Under the pieces are notes generated by a model. That model was not told where the DNA came from. It was given only the letters and a program-made list of their open reading frames with translations, and did not search any database. Of a stretch of 64,000 nucleotides of DNA, positions 25,005 through 33,845 are shown one piece after another (position 1 is the first letter of the stretch; every line of letters begins with the position of its first letter). Location of the stretch: positions 62,001-126,000 of the forward strand of contig JAWKHS010000011.1 of assembly GCA_041394705.1 (NCBI GenBank), given 5' to 3'. The DNA comes from Vicinamibacterales bacterium (GTDB taxonomy: Bacteria > Acidobacteriota > Vicinamibacteria > Vicinamibacterales > UBA2999). The translations under genes were made by a program, and so were the position numbers.

Positions 25005-27599
25005 CTAGCGCGGGAGGCCGCCGACGACGAACAGCACCGACGGCACCATCGTGTAGTTGTAGGCGTACCAGCGGCCGTCGTCGACCCAGTCGGCCACGAG
25101 CAGGCTGGCGAGCGTCCCCAGGCCCTCAGGGTGGAGCGCCGCGACCTGGGTGCGGGCGCCCGTCGCCAGCTCCACGCGTTCGACGGCGGCGGGCACCGCG
25201 GAGCCCCGCTGCACGAAGACGGCGCGGCAGTCCCGGGTCCATCCCACCACGCGGTCCGCGCGCGTCAGCGCCGCGATCGGCCGGGCATCGGTGCCACCCA
25301 GGGTCGAAACGGAGGTGGTGCCGTCGGCGGCGGTGAGAATCGCCGTGGCGCCGTCGGGCGCGAGTGACGCGGTCACGCCTTCGTCCGTGACCGGGGTTGG
25401 GGCGCTGCCGTCGAGCGCCTGGGTGAAACAGCGAGGGGCCTGCCCGGGGACGGAACCGCAGACGAGGAGCCGGCGCGCGTCGGGGAACCAGTCCACGGAA
25501 TCGATCGTGGCGAAGCGGTCCCTGCCGAGACGGATCGCGTCGCCAGGCCCCGTGGGATACAGCACGATCTCGGCGGGATCGGCGATGACGGCGGCGGCCC
25601 AGGCGCCATCGGGTGACAGGCGCTGGGCGCTGCCCGTGCCGAGCCGCACGCCATCGGACGCGCCGTCGGTGGCGCGAAGCACCACCCCGTAGTCACGGCC
25701 CCCGCGCGGGCCGACGTCGACCATCAGCAGCGTCCGGCCGTCGGCCGAGAGCGATCGCGCCCCGGACGACCCCAGCCACGACAGCTCGCGCTCCTCGTCG
25801 CTGCCCGGCACGCGGGCCCGGACGCCGAACGTGAGGTCCTCGCGGACGGCGAGCCAGCGGCCGTCGGGCGCGATGTCGTGCACGATCAGCCGCCCGGGGA
25901 CGCCCAGGACCGTGCGCGGGGGGGCGCCGCCATCGGCCGGCACCGTCATCGGCTCCATCAGCGACCCGCCCGACTGGTTCCCCGAGAACACCACGCGCGA
26001 ACCGTCGGGCGACCAGGCCAGCCCCTCGACGGACCACAGTTCGCCGGTCAACGCCGTGGCCGTGCCGCCCCGCGGCACCACCATCACCGTCCCGCGGTCG
26101 TCGTACAGCCAGGGATGCGCCACGAAGGCCACGCGCGTGCCGTCCGGCGACACGCGCGGATCGCTCAGGTAGCCGCTGGCCTCGTGCAGGGCGGTCCCGA
26201 TCGGGTACTCCAGCCGGTCGCGGCCGTTGCCCAGGACCTGGACGATGGCGAGCGACTCGCCGTCCGGGCCGAACGCGGCCTCGCGGACGTCCTGCCGCAG
26301 GGCCCGCGGCGCGCTGCCGAGGGACATGCGCGCGAAGGTCCCGGAGTACAGCCGCTGCTGTTCGTGGCTGGCGTTCACGATGAGCGCCAGCTCCCCCTTC
26401 GAGGACACCGACAACAGGTGCGCGTCGGCGATCCCCAGCCGCTGCGGCGCCTCGGCGGTCGGGTTCACCATGAAGAGCTCGGGCGCGTAGCCGCGCGTCG
26501 CCGCGCTGTAGACGATGGTCTGCCCGTCGGGCATGAACCGCGCGTTGGTCACCATCAGCCGATCGAAGGTCTTGGCCTCGTAGGTGACGGGCCCGGACGC
26601 GGGCGCCGGGGCCAGCGCCCACATCGCGAGGCCGCCGGCGATCGCGCCGACGAGCAGCGCACCGAGCGCCAGCGGGACGCGGGCCGGCGTCCAGGCGCGG
26701 GGGACGACGGCCGGCGCGGGAATCGCCGCCGCGCTCGGGGTCCCGGCGCCGGCCCCCGACAGCGATTCGAGCGCGAACGCCACGTCGGAGGCCGACTGGA
26801 AGCGCTGGGCCGGCTGCTTCTCGAGGCAGCGGCGGACGATGCGCTCGAGCGGCGCGGGCACGAGATCGTCCGGGAGCTGTGGCGGATCGTCGCGGAGGAT
26901 CGCCGAGAGCACCTCGATCTCGGATCCGCCGGAGAACGTGCGCCGGCCGGCGAGCATCTCATAGCAGACGACGCCCAGCGCGAAGATGTCGGACCGGGCA
27001 TCGGCCGGCTCGCCCCTGGCCTGCTCCGGCGACATGTAGCCGACCGTGCCGAGGACGGCGCCGGGATTCGTCGCCGGCGCCGCGGGCAGCGTGGTGACGA
27101 CCGCGTCGGCGTTGCGGACGTCGGCCACGCGCGCCAGGCCGAAGTCGAGGATCTTGGCGCGGCCGTCGGTGGTGACGAAGACGTTGGCGGGCTTGAGGTC
27201 GCGGTGGACGATGCCCTTCTGGTGTGCGGCGGCCAGGCCCCGCGCGATCTGCACCGCGAGCGGCACGGCCAGGCGCGGCGGCAGCGGCCCCCGGAAGAGG
27301 ACCTCGCGCAGGTTCTCGCCTTCGAGCAGTTCCGACACCACGTACGGCGCATCGCCGGTCGCGTGCACGTCGAACACGGCCAGCACGTTCGGATGGTTCA
27401 GCGCGGCGGCGGCGCGGGCTTCCTGATCGAAGCGCCGCAGGCGATCGGCGTCGGTGGCGAACGCCGCCGGCAGCACCTTGATGGCCACGTCGCGGCCCAG
27501 GCGCGCATCGTGGGCGCGGTAGACCTCGCCCATGCCGCCCGCGCCGAGGGCCGACACGATTTCGTACGGTCCCAGCCGTGCGCCCGGGGACAAGGCCAC
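25005..27599 (-). CDS. Membrane Ser/Thr protein kinase with TolB/PD40-like beta-propeller sensor
   Basis: 864 residues. Residues 12-280 are a Hanks-type kinase: glycine loop GAGGMGEV (19-26), K41, HRD 132-134, DFG 152-154 and SPE 190-192, all consistent with activity. After a Pro/Ala linker comes one transmembrane helix (about 309-330). Residues about 335-864 contain repeated blades such as FMPDGQTIVYSA, RVSPDGTRVAFV and WSPDGSRVVFSG, a TolB/PD40-like propeller on the extracytoplasmic side. This kinase-TM-propeller layout is abundant in Acidobacteriota. The start is GTG at 27599, and a perfect TATAAT lies 6 nt upstream, so the mRNA is probably leaderless. It is the first gene of a two-gene operon with the tandem-TIR gene, which makes the TIR protein a plausible substrate or partner. 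Confidence 0.93.
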   Translation of the reverse strand: MALSPGARLGPYEIVSALGAGGMGEVYRAHDARLGRDVAIKVLPAAFATDADRLRRFDQEARAAAALNHPNVLAVFDVHATGDAPYVVSELLEGENLREVLFRGPLPPRLAVPLAVQIARGLAAAHQKGIVHRDLKPANVFVTTDGRAKILDFGLARVADVRNADAVVTTLPAAPATNPGAVLGTVGYMSPEQARGEPADARSDIFALGVVCYEMLAGRRTFSGGSEIEVLSAILRDDPPQLPDDLVPAPLERIVRRCLEKQPAQRFQSASDVAFALESLSGAGAGTPSAAAIPAPAVVPRAWTPARVPLALGALLVGAIAGGLAMWALAPAPASGPVTYEAKTFDRLMVTNARFMPDGQTIVYSAATRGYAPELFMVNPTAEAPQRLGIADAHLLSVSSKGELALIVNASHEQQRLYSGTFARMSLGSAPRALRQDVREAAFGPDGESLAIVQVLGNGRDRLEYPIGTALHEASGYLSDPRVSPDGTRVAFVAHPWLYDDRGTVMVVPRGGTATALTGELWSVEGLAWSPDGSRVVFSGNQSGGSLMEPMTVPADGGAPPRTVLGVPGRLIVHDIAPDGRWLAVREDLTFGVRARVPGSDEERELSWLGSSGARSLSADGRTLLMVDVGPRGGRDYGVVLRATDGASDGVRLGTGSAQRLSPDGAWAAAVIADPAEIVLYPTGPGDAIRLGRDRFATIDSVDWFPDARRLLVCGSVPGQAPRCFTQALDGSAPTPVTDEGVTASLAPDGATAILTAADGTTSVSTLGGTDARPIAALTRADRVVGWTRDCRAVFVQRGSAVPAAVERVELATGARTQVAALHPEGLGTLASLLVADWVDDGRWYAYNYTMVPSVLFVVGGLPR

Positions 27600-27605
27600 G
27601 GGCGG

Positions 27606-27611
27606 ATTATA
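27606..27611 (-). promoter_or_regulatory. -10 element of the kinase-TIR operon (leaderless)
   Basis: TATAAT on the minus strand, a perfect consensus in a very GC-rich region, ends 6 nt before the GTG start at 27599. Transcription would begin at or next to the start codon. No good -35 is present 17 nt upstream. Confidence 0.55.
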
Positions 27612-27673
27612 GCCACCGGCCCCGGGCCGGCGACGGCCGGGAGCCCGAAGGAAGGCTGATACACTGCACGCCC

Positions 27674-29014
27674 ATGCAGAGCCTCGAAGCCCTCCTGGCG
27701 CAGGCGAGCGACCTCGTCTGGGGCCCGCCGCTGCTCATCCTGCTGTTCGGCACGCACCTCTTCCTCACCGTCAGGCTCAGGTTCATCCAGCGCTACCTGC
27801 CGTTGGCCATCAGGCTGTCGGTGGCCCGCGACACGGACGGCGCCGGCGACGTCAGCCAGTTCGGCGCGCTGACGACGGCCCTCGCGGCCACGATCGGCAC
27901 GGGCAACATCGTCGGCGTGGCCACGGCCGTGGCCGCCGGCGGCCCGGGCGCCGTGCTGTGGATGTGGCTCACGGGGGTGTTCGGCGTCGCCACCAAGTAC
28001 GGCGAGGCCGTCCTGGCGGTGAAGTACCGGGTCCGAGCCGCCGACGGTTCGATGGCCGGGGGCCCGATGTACGCGCTGGAGCGCGGCCTGGGCAGCAAGT
28101 TCCTGGGGAAGGTGTTCGCGCTCCTCACCGCGGTGGCGGCGTTCGGCATCGGTTGCATGACGCAGGCCAACTCGATCTCGACCATGGCCCACGCCACCTT
28201 CGGCGTGCCCACGTGGGCCACCGGTGCGCTGCTGGTCGTCCTGACGGCGGTGGTGGTGCTGGGCGGCATCAAGTCGATCGCCGGCGTGTGCGAGCGACTG
28301 GTCCCGCTCATGGCCGCGTTCTACGTCCTCGGCTGCCTGGCGCTCATCCTGATCCATCTCGACCGCGTGCCTGCCACGATCGGCCTCATCGTCAGCTCCG
28401 CGTTCAGCGGACACGCGGCCGTCGGCGGCTTCCTTGGCGCGGGTGTGATGCAGGCCATGCGGTTCGGGATCGCGCGCGGCCTGTTCTCGAACGAATCGGG
28501 CCTCGGCAGCGCGCCGATCGTGGCCGCGGCCGCGCAGACGAGAAACCCCATCCGGCAGGCGCTGGTGTCGTCCACGGGCACCTTCTGGGACACCGTGGTC
28601 GTGTGCGCGCTGACCGGGATCGTGGTGGTGAACTCCGGCGGATGGTCGGAAGGCCTCGTCGGCGCCCAGATCACGCAGAAGGCGTTCAGCGACCTCCCGC
28701 TCGTGGGCGACTGGGTGCTCTCGATCGGCATGCTCACGTTCGGCTTCTCGACCATCCTCGGCTGGGCCTACTACGGGGAGGTGGCGGCGGAGTACCTCTT
28801 CGGCCGTCCGATCAACACCTACTACCGGCTCGTCTGGGTGGCGGCCGTGTTCACGGGCGCCGTCTCGACCCTGCAGGCGGTGTGGAGCTTCTCCGACGTG
28901 GCCAACGGCCTCATGGCCGTGCCCAACCTGGTCTCGCTGCTCGCCTTGAGCGGCGTCATCGTGAAGGAGACGTCCGAGTACCTCTGGTCGGGCAACATCG
29001 ACAAGGCCGCCTGA
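27674..29014 (+). CDS. Alanine/glycine:cation symporter (AGCS family)
   Basis: 446-residue inner-membrane transporter with about 10-11 predicted helices. AGCS hallmarks are visible: SQFGALTTALAATIGTGNI (about 56-74), GVFGVATKYGEAVLAVKYR (about 97-115), MAGGPMYALERGLG (about 124-137) and GIARGLFSNESGLGSAP (about 267-283). The family couples uptake of D/L-alanine or glycine to Na+ or H+. ATG 27674 gives the correct N-terminus; the upstream extension to 27578 is antisense to the kinase start. A TACACT hexamer 8 nt before the ATG may be a -10. The selenoprotein gene starts 36 nt downstream on the same strand and may be co-transcribed. Confidence 0.95.
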   Translation: MQSLEALLAQASDLVWGPPLLILLFGTHLFLTVRLRFIQRYLPLAIRLSVARDTDGAGDVSQFGALTTALAATIGTGNIVGVATAVAAGGPGAVLWMWLTGVFGVATKYGEAVLAVKYRVRAADGSMAGGPMYALERGLGSKFLGKVFALLTAVAAFGIGCMTQANSISTMAHATFGVPTWATGALLVVLTAVVVLGGIKSIAGVCERLVPLMAAFYVLGCLALILIHLDRVPATIGLIVSSAFSGHAAVGGFLGAGVMQAMRFGIARGLFSNESGLGSAPIVAAAAQTRNPIRQALVSSTGTFWDTVVVCALTGIVVVNSGGWSEGLVGAQITQKAFSDLPLVGDWVLSIGMLTFGFSTILGWAYYGEVAAEYLFGRPINTYYRLVWVAAVFTGAVSTLQAVWSFSDVANGLMAVPNLVSLLALSGVIVKETSEYLWSGNIDKAA

Positions 29015-29049
29015 GCGGGCCGGCTGCACGCCCCGCCGGGTCGGCCCCG

Positions 29050-29775
29050 ATGTACCCCTCGGATCTGCCCTTCAAGTACCGCTTCCTGCTGCGAACCTAC
29101 CGCTGGCGGGCGGCGGGCGACGTCCCCGCGGCGGTCCTCGCCCGTCCTATCGCACAGGCGCGGGTGGCCCTCGTCACGAGCGCCGGCCTGACCGTGCGCG
29201 GCGATCGCCCCTTCGACATCTCGATAGGCGGGGGCGACTGGTCGTTTCGCACCCTGCCCCGCGACCGGGGGCCGGGCACGCTCGAGATGCACCACAAGAG
29301 CGACGCGTTCGATGCCGGACCGCTCGGCGTGGATCCGAACGTCGTGTTCCCACTCGATCGCCTGAGGGCGATGGCCGAGGCCGGCGAGATCGGGGACGTG
29401 GCGCCCCGGCACCTGTCCTTCATGGGATCGATCACGGCGCCCGCGCGCCTGGTCGCCGAGTCGGCGCCGGCGGCCGCCGAGGTGCTCGCCGCCGACGGCG
29501 TGGAGGCGGCGCTGCTCGTCCCCGTTTGACCCATGTGCCACCAGACCGTGAGTCTGGTCCAGGCGGCGATCGAACGGCGCGGCATCGCGACGGTGTCCCT
29601 GACGGTCATGCCCGACATCACGCGGCGGCTGCGGCCGCCACGTGCGCTCGCCGTCGACGCCCCGCTCGGCGCCCCGTTGGGCCCGGCCGGCGACGAGGGC
29701 GGCCACATCGCGACGCTGCGGCGGATGCTGGCGCTCGCCAGCCGGGTCGACGTCCCCCTGCTGGAGCTCGCCTGA
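29050..29775 (+). CDS. PrdB/GrdB-like selenoprotein (in-frame UGA = selenocysteine)
   Basis: One 241-residue gene that conventional ORF calling splits at an in-frame UGA (29527-29529). The segment before it (159 codons) matches the glycine/sarcosine/betaine/D-proline reductase selenoprotein B family: TSAGLTVRGDRPFDIS, GGDWSFRTLPRD and PNVVFPLDRLRAMAEAGEIG are its family blocks. Reading through UGA gives V-P-V-U-P-M-C-H-Q-T-V, the U-x-x-C redox motif of the family (U160, C163), and the frame continues with matching sequence (ITRRLRPPRAL, PLGAPLGPAGD) to a TGA at 29773-29775. A bSECIS-like hairpin follows the UGA. Characterised relatives are dithiol-dependent reductases; this is the short stand-alone form whose substrate is unknown. 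No sel genes are in the window. The call requires that the genome encodes SelA, SelB and tRNA-Sec. Confidence 0.85.
29540..29558 (+). promoter_or_regulatory. Bacterial SECIS element (selenocysteine insertion hairpin)
   Basis: Ten nt after the UGA at 29527-29529, ACCAGAC (29540-29546) pairs perfectly with GTCTGGT (29552-29558): a 7-bp stem with the 5-nt loop CGTGA. Bacterial SECIS hairpins start about 11 nt after the UGA and need a G in the first two loop positions; E. coli SelB contacts a GU in the loop. All three conditions are met. The hairpin lies inside coding sequence, as expected in bacteria. Confidence 0.75.
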
Positions 29776-29797
29776 CCGGCACCTCCGGGCCGCGCGT

Positions 29798-32182
29798 TCA
29801 GAAGGCCGCCACGAGGGCCACGCGCAGCGAGCGGGGCTCCACGGGATGGAAGTGGACGCCGTCCACGCCGGCCGCGGGTTCGCCGGGAAGACGCGAGCGG
29901 TAGTAGTAGTCCACGTCGGAACTCGTCGAGTCGAGGAGGTTGAAGGCCTCGACCTGCAGCCGCCATCGGCGTCCGACGTTTACGCCCGCCTCCGCGTTGA
30001 CCAGGTTCGACGGGGCGCTCCGCACGCGACCGCCCTCGTCGAGCGGCCGCGGACCGAAGTAGCGCCACCGGAGGCCGGCGCTCCACGGACCGGCCGGCGC
30101 CAGCGCCACGCCGACCGACGCCACGCCTTCGATCGCCCCGGGCACCGCCTGCCCCTCCGGCGCGCGATCCACGAAGCGCGCGCGTGAATAGGCGGCCGAG
30201 GCCTCGGCCCGCAGCCAGGACGTCAGGTGGTAGTCGGCGTCCCACTCGAGGCCGACGCGGCGGCTCGGTCGGCTGGCGGCGGTGGTGCCCGCGTCGCCGA
30301 CGAACACCAGTTCCGAATCGAGGCCGAGGGTCCAGAGGGCGAGCGTCGTGTGGAGGCGCGGCACGGCGAGCGACCGCAGGCCCACCTCGGCGCCTCGCGC
30401 GCGCACCAGCGGATCGACCGCCGGGACCGGGTCGCCCGACACCGGGTCGCGGCGGATCGTGGCGCCGCGGCCGTCGTTGCTGTGGAAGCCGCCGCCAGCG
30501 CTGGCGTACACCTCGGTCTGGCGCCATGGACTCCACGCCACGGCGAGCGACGGGTTGGCGATGCCGGCCGCCCGGGCGCCGCCGTTCACCGGGTCCCCGG
30601 CACGGACGCGCCATCGGTACACGTCGCCGCGGAGGCCGGCGGTGGTGCGCACCACGTCGGACCAGCGCGTCTGGACCTCGACGTAGCCGGCCAGGCTCGA
30701 CTGTCCGACGGCGTCCTCGCGGATCGTGCCCAGCCGCCGACGCGCGCGCGTCCGGTAGAGCCCCACGGCGCCGATCGCGTCGTGCCGCGCGTCGGCGCCG
30801 ATCGTCACGAACGACCTCCGCCCGAGGACGGTCGCCGCCCAGGCGCGGCTCGCGGTGGCGCCGGCCACCCACCGCTCGTCCCGCTGCTCGAACTGGTCCC
30901 CGTGCTCGGGATCGTCGAGAAAGTAGGTGAAGTTCGAGAAGAGATCGAGGCCGGAGTCGAAGGCGTACGCGGTGAGGTGGGTGAGGCCCGCGACGGTCGT
31001 CCGCTGCCACTCCGCGACGGCGCCGGCGCGGTGGGTCGTGCCGCCGTCGGTGCCATCCACGAGGCCGAATCGCGACAGGCGGCCGTCCTCCACCGCACGG
31101 CGCGGAATCTGGTCCGTGGACTGCCACCGGGCGTCGTAGGCCAGTGCGGTCACGGCCAGCCCGTTCAGCGCGCTGCCGCGGCTGTAGCGGACGACGCCGT
31201 TCCAGCGCCGCATCGCGTCCGGCCGCTGCCAGGGTCCGTCGTCGTGCATCGACTCGGCCGCCACCAGCAGGCGGCCGGCGCCGAGCGCCGGCGAGGCGGC
31301 GGCCAGGACGCGGCCGTGTCCATACGAGCCACCTTCGATCCGCACGAGCGAACGGTCGAGCACGTTGAGGTAGTGGACCTTGACGCGGCCGGCCGCGGAG
31401 AAGTCGCCGCCGTCGGCGGCAGCGGGTCCCTTCCGGTACTGCACGCCGCTGACGAGTTCTGGGATCAGGAAGTTCATGTCGGCGTAGCCCTGACCGTGGC
31501 CGTGCGTCGGCAGGTTCACGGGCATGCCGGCCACCGACAGCGAGAGGTCGGTGCCGTGGTCGATGTTGAAGCCGCGCAGGTAGTACTGCGTCGCTTTCCC
31601 TTCGCCGCTGTGCTGGCTGACGGCCAGGCCGGGCACGCTTTCGAGCGTATCCGCGGGACGGCGTGCCGCCCGCCCCGTGAGCTCGGCGGGCGTGATGATG
31701 CCCGTGCTGGCCGCGTCGGCCACGCCCAGGAGCTCGTCGCGCCCGGTCACGGCGGCCAGGCTCCTGAAGGTCCGCGTGCCGCTCACGACGACGGAGGCGG
31801 AGGCAGCGACGTCGAGCACGGCGTCGGGCGCCGTCACGTGTCCGGCCGGCACGTCCACGCCGCGGCGGATCACGGTGACGAACCCCGGAAACGAGAACCG
31901 CAATCGGTACGCGCCCGGAGACACGCCCTCGAACGTGTAGCGGCCGACGCCGTCGGTGCGCGCGGTCGCCTGCGCCGCGTCGCCGTCGAGCTCCACGAGC
32001 ACGCCGGGCAACGGCAGCGCCGTCGCATCGACGACGCGCCCCTCCAGGCGGCCGGCGTGAGCCGGCTGCGCGCCGGCCACCAGCGCGCCGGCGTGAAGAG
32101 CGAGCACGAGGACGGTTCCGGCGGCGGCGAGGCGCCGTCGCCGGACAGGAACGATGAGCCGGGCGGAACCGGAACGGGTCAT
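29798..32182 (-). CDS. TonB-dependent outer-membrane receptor
   Basis: 794 residues. A signal peptide (about 1-43) precedes a carboxypeptidase-regulatory-like/SusC-type beta-sandwich (about 45-125: LEGRVVDATALPLPGVLVEL, DGVGRYTFEGVSPGAYRL). A plug domain follows (about 150-265; DTLESVPGLAVSQHSGEG, YYLRGFNIDHGTDLSLSVAG), then a beta-barrel to the C-terminal Phe (RVALVAAF), which fits outer-membrane barrel assembly. A clear TonB box is not seen. Such receptors import siderophores, cobalamin, metals or glycans; no neighbour indicates the substrate. It is divergent from the DUF4331 gene, with 138 nt between the starts. Confidence 0.92.
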   Translation of the reverse strand: MTRSGSARLIVPVRRRRLAAAGTVLVLALHAGALVAGAQPAHAGRLEGRVVDATALPLPGVLVELDGDAAQATARTDGVGRYTFEGVSPGAYRLRFSFPGFVTVIRRGVDVPAGHVTAPDAVLDVAASASVVVSGTRTFRSLAAVTGRDELLGVADAASTGIITPAELTGRAARRPADTLESVPGLAVSQHSGEGKATQYYLRGFNIDHGTDLSLSVAGMPVNLPTHGHGQGYADMNFLIPELVSGVQYRKGPAAADGGDFSAAGRVKVHYLNVLDRSLVRIEGGSYGHGRVLAAASPALGAGRLLVAAESMHDDGPWQRPDAMRRWNGVVRYSRGSALNGLAVTALAYDARWQSTDQIPRRAVEDGRLSRFGLVDGTDGGTTHRAGAVAEWQRTTVAGLTHLTAYAFDSGLDLFSNFTYFLDDPEHGDQFEQRDERWVAGATASRAWAATVLGRRSFVTIGADARHDAIGAVGLYRTRARRRLGTIREDAVGQSSLAGYVEVQTRWSDVVRTTAGLRGDVYRWRVRAGDPVNGGARAAGIANPSLAVAWSPWRQTEVYASAGGGFHSNDGRGATIRRDPVSGDPVPAVDPLVRARGAEVGLRSLAVPRLHTTLALWTLGLDSELVFVGDAGTTAASRPSRRVGLEWDADYHLTSWLRAEASAAYSRARFVDRAPEGQAVPGAIEGVASVGVALAPAGPWSAGLRWRYFGPRPLDEGGRVRSAPSNLVNAEAGVNVGRRWRLQVEAFNLLDSTSSDVDYYYRSRLPGEPAAGVDGVHFHPVEPRSLRVALVAAF

Positions 32183-32320
32183 GGCGTACCAGGGAGAGGG
32201 CAGCGCGGGTCAGCGCCCGCCGCGTCCTTCCGTTCTACGGACGGCGGAGGACGGCGGATGTCGACGGCCCACAATCCGCAGGCGCCCCGCGGCCGTAGTC
32301 ACCAGCCGAGGAGACCTGTC

Positions 32321-33823
32321 ATGACACGCTTGCTCGCACGATCCACACTGGCCGCGGCGATCGTCGCGGCCCCCCTGGCCGTCTACACCGCGAGTCACCG
32401 CGAGGCGCCGATCACGGCGATCGACCGCGCGGCGGACATCACGGACTGGTACACCTTCGTGAGCTACGACGACCCGACGAAGGTCACGATGATCCTGTCG
32501 GTCGATCCGTTGCTCGAGCCCGCCAACGGACCGAACTACTTCCCGTTCGACCCGGACATCCTCTACGAGATGAAGGTGGACAACGACAACGACGCCGTCG
32601 AGGACGTCACGCTCCAGTTCCGGTTCCAGACCGAGCAGCGGAATCCCGGCGTCTTCACCGGCTTCGTCGGCGGGCTGCTCGGCATTCCGCCCATCACGGC
32701 GCTCGACGGCCCGGGCTCCGACGGCCTGGGCCTGCGGCAGACGTATTCGGTCACGGCCGTGCTCGGGGGCCAGACGTTCAACCTGAGCGGCAACCGGAAG
32801 CTGTACGCCGTCCCGTCCAACGTCGGCCCGCGCACCATGCCGAACTATCAGGCCCTGTACGACCAGGGCATCTACGACCTCGGCAACGGCATCCGTGTCT
32901 TCGCCGGCACGACCGACGATCCCTTCTACATCGACCTCGGCGCGGCCTTCGACTCGCTGAACTTCCGGACCGCCGCCGGCGGCGGCGTGCTGTCGCCGGC
33001 CGACGACGCCGGCACGACCAACGTCGCCCCCGACGACGTCGCCGGCTACAACGTGAACACGATCGCGATCGAGATCCCCACCCGCTTCCTGACGCGCGAC
33101 TTCCAGACGCACCCGAACACCGACCCGCGCGCGGTGCTCGGCACCTACGGCACGACGTCGCGCCAGCAGATCACGGTGCGCCGCCGGCCCGTGGAGGGCA
33201 ACGGCCCGATCGGGCAGGGGCCGTGGCGCCAGGTGCAGCGCATGGGCAACCCGCTCATCAACGAGCTGATCATCGGCACGGGCTCCAAGGACCGCTTCAG
33301 CATGGACGACCCGCGGCGCGACAGCCAGTTCGTGTCGTTCTTCGCCCGTCCGCTGCTGGCGGACATCTTCGACTCGATCGGCATCCCCGTCCCCTCCGGC
33401 CCGCGCTTCGACCTGGCGCCGCTGCTCCTCTACAGCGGACCGACGATCCCCGCGGGCACGCCGGCCGGCCCGGTGGCCGATCTGCTGCGCCTCAACACCG
33501 GCATCCCGCCCACGCCGCCGGCGCAGCAGCAGCGGCTCGGCCTGCTGACGCTGCTCGACGGGAACACCGGCAACGACGATCCGGCCGGATTTCCCAACGG
33601 ACGGCGGCCCGACGACGACGTCACCGACATCGCCGCCCGGGCGGTGGCCGGCATCCTCGCGAACCCGGCGACGTTCGGCACGCGCATCGGCGACGGCGTG
33701 AACGGCAACGACATGCCGAAGCAGACGACCTTCCCCTTCGTGCCGCCGGCCCACGACGGGCGCAACAGCCGGCACGTGGATCCGAACGAGCCCGGCTGCA
33801 CCGGCGTGTGCCCGGGTCTCTAG
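32321..33823 (+). CDS. Secreted DUF4331 family protein
   Basis: 500 residues. It has a signal peptide (about 1-24, TRLLARSTLAAAIVAAPLAV) and then the DUF4331 hallmark SHREAP-I-T near residue 26, followed by DWYTFVSYDD and MILSVDPLLEPANGPNYFPF. DUF4331 proteins are secreted, beta-rich and of unknown function. The start ATG 32321 is preceded by GAGGAG (8 nt spacing); the long in-frame extension from 30227 is antisense to the receptor gene and is rejected. The TPR gene starts 22 nt after its stop, an association seen repeatedly for DUF4331. Confidence 0.88.
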   Translation: MTRLLARSTLAAAIVAAPLAVYTASHREAPITAIDRAADITDWYTFVSYDDPTKVTMILSVDPLLEPANGPNYFPFDPDILYEMKVDNDNDAVEDVTLQFRFQTEQRNPGVFTGFVGGLLGIPPITALDGPGSDGLGLRQTYSVTAVLGGQTFNLSGNRKLYAVPSNVGPRTMPNYQALYDQGIYDLGNGIRVFAGTTDDPFYIDLGAAFDSLNFRTAAGGGVLSPADDAGTTNVAPDDVAGYNVNTIAIEIPTRFLTRDFQTHPNTDPRAVLGTYGTTSRQQITVRRRPVEGNGPIGQGPWRQVQRMGNPLINELIIGTGSKDRFSMDDPRRDSQFVSFFARPLLADIFDSIGIPVPSGPRFDLAPLLLYSGPTIPAGTPAGPVADLLRLNTGIPPTPPAQQQRLGLLTLLDGNTGNDDPAGFPNGRRPDDDVTDIAARAVAGILANPATFGTRIGDGVNGNDMPKQTTFPFVPPAHDGRNSRHVDPNEPGCTGVCPGL

Positions 33824-33845
33824 AGTGCCGAGGGGAGTGACCACC

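Noticed and set aside
27600..27673. Glycine riboswitch upstream of the AGCS symporter
   Set aside because: The 74-nt gap lacks the conserved glycine aptamer features and is too short for a complete riboswitch.
29527..29529. TGA as a true stop or inactivating mutation
   Set aside because: The family match continues in the same frame after it, the stop falls at the selenocysteine position, and a SECIS-like hairpin follows. Selenocysteine explains all three.
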